A stretch of DNA of 5,964 nucleotides. It comes from Verrucomicrobiota bacterium. GTDB lineage: Bacteria > Verrucomicrobiota > Verrucomicrobiia > Chthoniobacterales > UBA10450. Location of the stretch: contig QHMQ01000145.1 of the NCBI GenBank assembly GCA_003217835.1, positions 1 to 5,964 on the forward strand. The letters run 5' to 3'. Of this stretch, positions 1-5,964 are shown piece by piece. Within the stretch, counting starts at the first letter, position 1. The number at the start of each line of letters is the position of its first letter. The translations under genes were made by a program, and so were the position numbers. Below the pieces are notes generated by a model that saw only the letters and a list, made by a program, of their open reading frames with translations, was not told the origin of the DNA and made no database searches.

Positions 1-204
1 GCCAAATGCGGCCACGAAAACGTAAATGTCTTGCGCGCTCCAGCGCGCCTGCGCCAGCAAGAACATCGGCACGAGAAAAAGCGGCGTTCCGACGTAAAGG
101 ATCAGGTCGCGCCAACTGTTGAGAATCCACAGAGTCTTTTTCGGCGCCGCGCCGGGCGCAGCTGGAACAGTTTGCGCCCGTGAAAATGCGGTGACGTGCT
201 GCAT
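1..204 (-). CDS. N-terminal part of an unidentified integral membrane protein (continues past the left edge)
   Basis: On the minus strand an ATG at 204-202 opens a frame that stays open to base 1, giving 68 residues and no stop. Residues 1-23 are polar and rich in Ala/Pro/Lys (a likely cytoplasmic tail ending PKK). The hydrophobic stretch at about residues 34-51 (LILYVGTPLFLVPMFLLA) looks like a first membrane segment, and a second begins near residue 60 (IYVFVAAFG). There is no Shine-Dalgarno at a normal distance: the nearest purine run, TTAAGGA at 229-223, lies 18 bases before the ATG. I do not recognise the family from this fragment, so no function is assigned. The composition and clean hydrophobic pattern make a real gene likely. 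The start could be internal, since no second start has better support. Confidence 0.65.
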   Translation of the reverse strand, partial: MQHVTAFSRAQTVPAAPGAAPKKTLWILNSWRDLILYVGTPLFLVPMFLLAQARWSAQDIYVFVAAFG

Positions 205-461
205 AGGTTTGAGGCTAAGTTTTCCTTAATTTGGCACGAAAATCAACGCTCCTCTACGAGAGAGCCTCGTTGTTTCAGGCGCCCAGCCTCGGGAATGCTG
301 CGCGAACGTAAAATTGATGAACCGTTGTGCTGGTATGCCACCCGGCTGGGAAGGCTGGTCGATCGAACAGGGAAGGTGCCTGTGTTACGCGCGCTTTGCT
401 TGCCACACCGGTGCGATTTCGCCGAGTGGCTGTGACGCATAGCAAGAATTACTGCCAGTGG
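205..461. other. Spacer without a convincing gene; two small stem-loops
   Basis: This 257-base stretch separates the start of the membrane protein gene from the stop of the phosphatase-like gene, both on the minus strand. Short frames exist on both strands (196-435 plus, 243-440 minus), but their translations are rich in Arg/Ser/His/Cys with no domain-like pattern, so I do not call them. A compact stem-loop lies at 248-265: gctc/gagc and tct/aga pair around the loop acg, with one bulged c. A second, weaker one at 402-430 is described separately. The promoter of the membrane protein gene should lie in this spacer on the minus strand, but I see no convincing -35/-10 pair. Confidence 0.5.
402..430 (-). 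terminator. Weak stem-loop downstream of the phosphatase-like gene
   Basis: Read on the minus strand, GCCAC(T)CGG pairs with CCG(GT)GTGGC around a ten-base loop, about 32 bases after the stop codon of the phosphatase-like gene. There is no T run after it, so it does not meet the usual rule for an intrinsic terminator. It could slow polymerase or protect the 3' end of the transcript, or it could be chance. Confidence 0.2.
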
Positions 462-1736
462 CTAAAGCTCGTCCCGAAGGATTTTGAAAACGATTGTGTT
501 ATCGACTGTGCCTTGCAAATCCTCTGTTCCCGGACCGCTGCCGAACGCAATGACATCGTCAACCGTGCCGAGGGCTGATTTCGCGTAAAACGCCGCCGGC
601 TCCAACTGTTCCGCTTTCGCTTGATCGCTTTCGTTCCCGTTTAACTTGCCTTGGATTTTCGCCGCGCCGTATGACCTTGTGCCGTTCGGACCGGTTGCCC
701 AGGTTATCCATGGCTGTCCGGCTGAATTAAGTCCGAGTAACGCAATTCCGCTGTCTTTGCGGAAAGGGAAACCGTTTAAGCTCAACCCGCCAATAGCGGC
801 ATCTCCGCAGACAACGATTGTCGATCTTTGGCCGGCATAGCGTCGCGCGACGGCAACCGCGCGGTCTAGCTCCACGGTTTCGCTAAGCGTTCTTTCCCCG
901 TTGTTTTCCTCCGCAGCCTTGCGCATTAATCCTGCATCGACGACGAGCAAGTATCCGCCAGCGTTGTACTGAAGTAATTCAATCGCTCGACGCACCATAT
1001 CGGAAAGACTCGGTTGCTGGCTGCGCTCTTCGACTTGATTCGCGAACGCGAGATCTACATTACTGAACGCACCGAAGAGTTTCGGCCGGCGCCACGCGGG
1101 AATCGCTTCAAGTTCGGCCCGCGTGCGAACGATGTCGAAGCCGTTGCGACGCAACTCGAGTAAAAGATCGCGCCCGTCCTGTCTCTCTCCGCCTTTTGTG
1201 CTGGGAAGAAACTGCGCCGCGCCGCCGCCCATTGCGATGTCGATCTTTCCACCATCAACAAATTCAGCTGCAATGGCATCGACGTCGTTTGGATCAACCG
1301 GATGTCCATAAAAAGCCGCGTTGGTTGCGTCAGTCATTTTCGCATCCGTTACAAGACCAGTGGCCCGTCGATTTTCCCGCGCTAATTCAACGATGCTCGT
1401 GATTGGTTTCCCGTCGCCATTGATCGCGACCGCGCGATTAGTCACTCTCACTCCGGTCGCAAGCGCAGTTGCGGCGGCCGCCCGGTCCGGGGCGGCGAAA
1501 TCTTTCGAGTAATTGATCAGTAAAGCCAGATGAGTCATCGAATCGAGGCTCAGGCGCCCGCCCGCGCCGCCGGCATAGGCCCGCGTCGGAGCCAAACGGC
1601 CCGGAGCAAGTCCCTCTCCGATAAATAAAATAATTCCGAAAGGCTTCCGAATGACCCAGTGTTGAAAATAAAGAACACCAAGCCCGGCAAACGCGAGAAG
1701 ACAGAAAAGCGCCAGTAACTGATTGCGCCATTTCAT
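462..1736 (-). CDS. Membrane-anchored alkaline phosphatase-fold protein, predicted catalytically inactive (pseudophosphatase)
   Basis: Counted from the ATG at 1736-1734 the product has 424 residues, close to the usual PhoA length. Residues 2-28 (MKWRNQLLALF..., then a hydrophobic run) form an uncleaved signal anchor or signal peptide, placing the domain outside the cytoplasmic membrane. The PhoA framework is clear: IILFIGEG (34-42), D84-RAAAATALATG, GLVTDAKMTDAT (127-138), the VVDAG segment (265-269), TIVVCGD (306-312) and GTVDNTIVF near the C terminus. The catalytic positions are not. By E. coli PhoA numbering I read D51 to E41, S102 (nucleophile) to R85, R166 to P149, E322 to D267, D327 to R272, H331 to E276, H370 to A313 and H412 to G390. 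D369 (D312), T155 (T138) and the following His (145) remain. The frame is undamaged, so this is not a decaying gene; a binding or regulatory role is possible. Start uncertain: ATGs at 1757 and 1766 and a TTG at 1772 are in frame, but only 1736 gives a typical signal-anchor start and leaves room for a divergent promoter. Confidence 0.85.
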   Translation of the reverse strand: MKWRNQLLALFCLLAFAGLGVLYFQHWVIRKPFGIILFIGEGLAPGRLAPTRAYAGGAGGRLSLDSMTHLALLINYSKDFAAPDRAAAATALATGVRVTNRAVAINGDGKPITSIVELARENRRATGLVTDAKMTDATNAAFYGHPVDPNDVDAIAAEFVDGGKIDIAMGGGAAQFLPSTKGGERQDGRDLLLELRRNGFDIVRTRAELEAIPAWRRPKLFGAFSNVDLAFANQVEERSQQPSLSDMVRRAIELLQYNAGGYLLVVDAGLMRKAAEENNGERTLSETVELDRAVAVARRYAGQRSTIVVCGDAAIGGLSLNGFPFRKDSGIALLGLNSAGQPWITWATGPNGTRSYGAAKIQGKLNGNESDQAKAEQLEPAAFYAKSALGTVDDVIAFGSGPGTEDLQGTVDNTIVFKILRDEL

Positions 1737-1742
1737 GAGGCC

Positions 1743-1772
1743 GATGTAGGCGCGCATCCTTTGCATTGTCAA
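1743..1772 (-). promoter_or_regulatory. Candidate sigma-70 promoter of the phosphatase-like gene, possibly leaderless
   Basis: On the minus strand a perfect -35 hexamer TTGACA (1772-1767) is followed after 18 bases by TACATC (1748-1743), a poor match to the -10 consensus (three of six). The six bases GGCCTC then lead straight to the ATG at 1736. Transcription from this site would begin at or next to the A of that ATG, giving a leaderless message, which fits the lack of a Shine-Dalgarno. The weak -10 keeps confidence low. Confidence 0.3.
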
Positions 1773-1822
1773 CGAAAGAACCGCTTGTCGATGTTCACAA
1801 TCATCGGCAAAGTGCGGCCGAT

Positions 1823-3372
1823 ATGGCGGGCCCGGTCATGCTCATTATTCGGGATGGTTGGGGTATTAATCCCGGCGGGCGGGAGAAGCGCGAGCAAAAT
1901 GGAGACGCAACGCTTCTCGCGCGGACTCCGTTCCACGACAAACTGTACCGGGATTATCCGGGTAGTAAATTGAGCGCCAGCGCGGCCGACGTCGGCTTGC
2001 CCGAAGGGCAGATGGGCAACTCAGAAGTTGGCCATCTCAACCTAGGAGCGGGTAGGATCGTTTATCAGGACCTGACCCGAATTAACAAGGCAATCGCCGA
2101 GGGCGAACTAGCCCGCAATCGAGTATTGCAGGAAACGTTTGCTGGCGCGAAGAATCATCGTCTTCATTTGCTCGGGTTAGTTTCGGATGGCGGTGTTCAC
2201 AGCCACTATTTGCATCTAATCGCACTTGCAAAGGCAGCCAAAGAAGCGGGCGTTACCGAAATCTTCGTCCATGCTTTCACTGACGGACGGGATGCGTCAC
2301 CAACGGGCGGTGCCGCTTATCTAAAAACGTGTAGAGAAGAGTTGCAGAAGAGCGGCGCCCAGATCGTTACAGTTGTAGGCCGCTACTTCGCGATGGATCG
2401 CGATCGCCGCTGGGACCGGACCAAAAAAGCCTGGGACGCAATCGTTCTCGGTCAAGGCGAAGTGTGCAAATCATCGCCCTCTGCGGCGGTGGATCAGCAA
2501 TACTCACTTGGAAAAACTGACGAGTTCATGCCGCCACTTATTTTTTCTTACGCAAATGAGCAGCGCGTACGTGATGGCGATTCTGTGTTGTTTTTCAATT
2601 TCCGCGCGGATCGCGCGAGACAATTGTCGCAGGCCTTTTTGCTGAAGGATTTCGACGGCTTCGATCGCGAAGTATGGCCGCAGGTCCACTTTGTCTCTCT
2701 TACCCAGTATGATGTGACTTATCCTTCACCATTCATTTTTGCTCCGGAGGCGTTGCAGCACATTTTGGGCGAGGTTGTAAGCGCCGCTGGCAAGTCGCAA
2801 CTGCGCATTGCCGAGACGGAAAAATATCCGCACGTGACGTATTTTTTTAACGGCGGAATTGAGCGCGCGTTTCCTGGCGAGGACCGGAAGATCGTGCCGT
2901 CACCAAAGGTCGCGACCTACGATCTTCAGCCCGAAATGAGCGCCCGTGCGGTCACTGATGAGGTGCTCGCGCGAATGGCAGATTACGACTTAATCATTCT
3001 GAACTTTGCCAATCCGGACATGGTCGGTCACACCGGAATTCTCGAAGCGGGGATCAAGGCAGTGGAAACGGTCGACGAATGTGTTGCGCAGATTATTTCG
3101 AAGCTTCTCGATCTAGATGGCAAATGTATCGTCACCGCCGATCACGGAAATTGCGAGCAGATGCGAAATCCCGACGGCTCGCCAAACACCGCACACACCA
3201 CCAATCTCGTGCATTTTATTTATGTGGCCAAAGATGCGGCTCGATTTTGCTGCGAAGATGGAATTCTGGCCGATGTCGCGCCAACGCTTTTGTTTCTGCT
3301 CGGAATGCCGCAGCCAAAGGAGATGACTGGACACAGTTTGCTCGTACCGATTTCCCAGAAAACCGGGATGGA

Positions 3373-3376
<4 letters not shown>
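1823..3376 (+). CDS. gpmI: 2,3-bisphosphoglycerate-independent phosphoglycerate mutase
   Basis: This enzyme interconverts 3- and 2-phosphoglycerate in cytoplasmic glycolysis and gluconeogenesis through a phosphoserine intermediate and two Mn ions. The ATG at 1823 gives 517 residues, the normal family length, starting MAGPVMLIIRDGWG as expected; an upstream in-frame TTG at 1766 would add 19 residues unlike the family. All key groups are present: D11; nucleophile S67 in GNSEVGHLNLGAGR; H126 in GGVHSH; R156-D157 in TDGRD; R187 and R193 in GRYFAMDR; R261 and R264 in FRADR; K334 in AETEKY; D399 and H403 in NPDMVGH; D440-H441 in TADHGN; and H458 in AHTTN. The inserted phosphotransferase domain (about residues 75-300) splits the alkaline phosphatase-like domain as usual. 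The residue before D11 is Arg where many homologues have Leu; I believe this marks a subgroup rather than a defect. It is divergent from the phosphatase-like gene and overlaps the next gene by four bases tail to tail. No Shine-Dalgarno is visible. Confidence 0.97.
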
Positions 3377-4988
<1,612 letters not shown>

Positions 4989-5007
<19 letters not shown>

Positions 5008-5037
5008 GAGCGAAGCGTACCCGCTTGGCCGAAACGC
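4989..5037 (-). promoter_or_regulatory. hemB: Weak candidate promoter directly before hemB
   Basis: On the minus strand TTGCGG, 17 bases, then TACGCT leads by six bases (TCGCTC) into the GTG at 5007. Each hexamer matches consensus at only three of six positions. The reason to record it is that the geometry (a TA-initial hexamer six bases before the start codon) is the same as for the phosphatase-like gene, again suggesting a leaderless transcript. It could be chance. Confidence 0.15.
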
Positions 5038-5126
5038 CGCAAGCTCGCTACAGGCCGAGTCCGTCTGACTGGCAGACTTGACGGGGAGAAGCGTTCCATG
5101 TAGCGCCTGCTTGGCAGCAGCGCGAT
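5008..5126. other. Divergent spacer between hemB and coaX with a small inverted repeat
   Basis: These 119 bases must hold the promoters of both genes. A perfect 5-bp inverted repeat, GTCTG (5063-5067) and CAGAC (5073-5077) around actgg, is followed at once by TTGACG (5078-5083), a good -35 hexamer facing coaX. No matching -10 lies at 16-18 bases (the sequence there is tagcgc), so I do not call a promoter. The repeat could be a small operator, but five base pairs is within chance expectation. Confidence 0.3.
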
Positions 5127-5888
5127 ATGAATCGTCCGGTCCTGACCCGCCCGACCGACTACTTGCTAGTCGACATCAGCAACTCCTATGCGAAATTTGC
5201 TTTTGCATCGACAAAGCGGATTTCAACTCCCGTTCGGATTGCCACTAACAAGCTTTCAGGCAGCGTATTTTCGCGATTCTTAGGACAGCGAAGGGTCCGG
5301 AAGATAGTCGTCTCATCAGTGGTTCCCAAAAAAAATCGCATGATTTCAAAGGCCGCCGGAAAAACCGGGGTACTCTGGTTGAATTCGACCGTGAAACTTG
5401 GCGTGGGGATTGATTATCCCGCCCCCGAAACGATCGGAGCCGACCGGCTGGCGAATGCCGCGGCCGTTGCAGCGCTTTACGGTTGTCCCGCCATCGTCGT
5501 GGACTTCGGCACCGCGGTGACTTTTGACATTGTTTCCGCTCGCCGCAACTACATCGGCGGTGTAATCGCGCCGGGTCTCGAGGCGATAACCAATTTTCTT
5601 TACCAGCGAACGGCTCTGTTGCCGAAGCTCTCTTTGAAAGAGCCGCGACGCGCGATCGGACGATCGACAATCGGCGCGATGTTGTCTGGCGCCGTATTTG
5701 GTTATCGTGGACTGGTCCGCGAGATTCTTGCGCGGATCCGGGCGGAGCAGTTTCCGAGTGGAAAGCTTCACGTGGTGGCCACCGGCGGTTACGCGCGACT
5801 CATCGCAGCGCAGTTGCCGGAGATCACGGCAATCCGTGCGCACCTCACTCTGGAGGGGCTACGGATTATGGCCAATCTCAATTCGTAA
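5127..5888 (+). CDS. coaX: Type III pantothenate kinase
   Basis: CoaX phosphorylates pantothenate with ATP, the first step of coenzyme A synthesis in the cytoplasm; the type III enzyme is an ASKHA-fold dimer that needs a monovalent cation and is not inhibited by CoA. The 253-residue product has the normal length and motif order: the first phosphate loop DISNSYAKFA (D16), DYPAPETIGADR with the catalytic Asp at D106, the second phosphate loop VDFGTAVTFD (D126, T129), GGVIAPGL (144-151), the TALLPKL segment, the helix IGRSTIGAMLSGAVFG, ATGGYA (218-223) and the C-terminal LTLEGLRIMANLN. The first loop reads DISNS where most homologues have DIGNT, a conservative change that should be tolerated. 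The ATG at 5127 gives a ten-residue lead before the first strand; no Shine-Dalgarno precedes it. It is transcribed away from hemB. Its partner in many genomes, birA, is not in the window. Confidence 0.95.
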   Translation: MNRPVLTRPTDYLLVDISNSYAKFAFASTKRISTPVRIATNKLSGSVFSRFLGQRRVRKIVVSSVVPKKNRMISKAAGKTGVLWLNSTVKLGVGIDYPAPETIGADRLANAAAVAALYGCPAIVVDFGTAVTFDIVSARRNYIGGVIAPGLEAITNFLYQRTALLPKLSLKEPRRAIGRSTIGAMLSGAVFGYRGLVREILARIRAEQFPSGKLHVVATGGYARLIAAQLPEITAIRAHLTLEGLRIMANLNS

Positions 5889-5964
5889 TTTTCCGCTGAA
5901 CGCGCGCCGCGCAAATCAAGCTGTGTTCATCCAGTTGTATTGGGCACGATTTCTGCGAAACTGG
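5889..5964. other. Unassigned right edge after coaX
   Basis: These 76 bases contain no T-rich terminator. On the minus strand a frame is open from the edge to a TGA at 5880-5878, inside the coaX end, which could be the tail of a convergent gene (28 residues, not recognised). On the plus strand a GTG at 5923 opens 14 codons to the edge. Neither can be supported from so little sequence. Confidence 0.3.

Noticed and set aside
345..385. tRNA-like string gatcgaac on either strand
   Set aside because: The flanking bases do not form a T-arm stem, and there is no acceptor or anticodon arm around it.
196..440. Short frames on both strands (79 and 65 residues) in the left spacer
   Set aside because: They overlap each other, have an Arg/Ser/His/Cys-rich make-up typical of chance translation, and show no domain, ribosome site or partner.
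1737..1772. Longer N terminus for the phosphatase-like protein from TTG 1772 or ATG 1766/1757
   Set aside because: MKWRNQLLALF at 1736 is a typical signal-anchor start, and the upstream bases hold a perfect TTGACA. Not excluded, only less likely.
1766..1822. TTG start at 1766 for gpmI, giving 19 more residues
   Set aside because: The extra residues do not resemble any GpmI N terminus, and MAGPVMLIIRDGWG from 1823 fits the family exactly. The upstream piece also overlaps alternative starts of the divergent gene.
2393..2412. Gatcgcgatcgc-like palindromic motifs, here and near 5656
   Set aside because: They are scattered inside coding sequence and fit the codon use of a GC-rich genome; no array or spacing pattern is seen.

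Overview
This is a gene-dense bacterial chromosome segment of housekeeping character, moderately GC-rich, with no mobile element, CRISPR array or RNA gene that I can see. My best guess at the host is a soil-type Verrucomicrobiota (Spartobacteria/Chthoniobacterales-like) bacterium. That rests on remembered family resemblance (the IIRDGWG variant of the phosphoglycerate mutase start, the MmcB-like protein, the pseudo-phosphatase) and on the absence of a clear Shine-Dalgarno sequence before any of the six starts. It is inference, not proof.

Layout. 1-204 (-): the first 68 codons of an unidentified membrane protein that runs off the left edge. 205-461: spacer with two small stem-loops and no convincing gene. 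462-1736 (-): a membrane-anchored protein with the alkaline phosphatase (PhoA) fold whose nucleophile, phosphate-binding arginine and most zinc ligands are replaced, so it looks like an intact pseudoenzyme. 1737-1822: short divergent promoter region. 1823-3376 (+): gpmI, cofactor-independent phosphoglycerate mutase, complete with all catalytic residues. 3373-4101 (-): a PD-(D/E)XK nuclease-like protein resembling MmcB, tail-to-tail with gpmI; the two stop codons share one CTAG. 4086-5007 (-): hemB, porphobilinogen synthase, split into two frames by an apparent deletion of about 65 bp at 4500/4501. 5008-5126: divergent spacer. 5127-5888 (+): coaX, type III pantothenate kinase, complete. 5889-5964: too short to assign.

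How the genes relate. hemB and the nuclease-like gene overlap by 16 bp and form a probable two-gene minus-strand operon. gpmI (glycolysis), hemB (tetrapyrrole synthesis) and coaX (coenzyme A synthesis) are unrelated core-metabolism genes. The alkaline phosphatase-like gene and gpmI are divergent neighbours from the same protein superfamily, one apparently dead and one apparently active.

The two observations most worth a second look are the conserved-fold but catalytically stripped PhoA homologue and the lesion in hemB, which is either a real loss in a normally important gene or an assembly error. I did not find a clear new multi-gene system.
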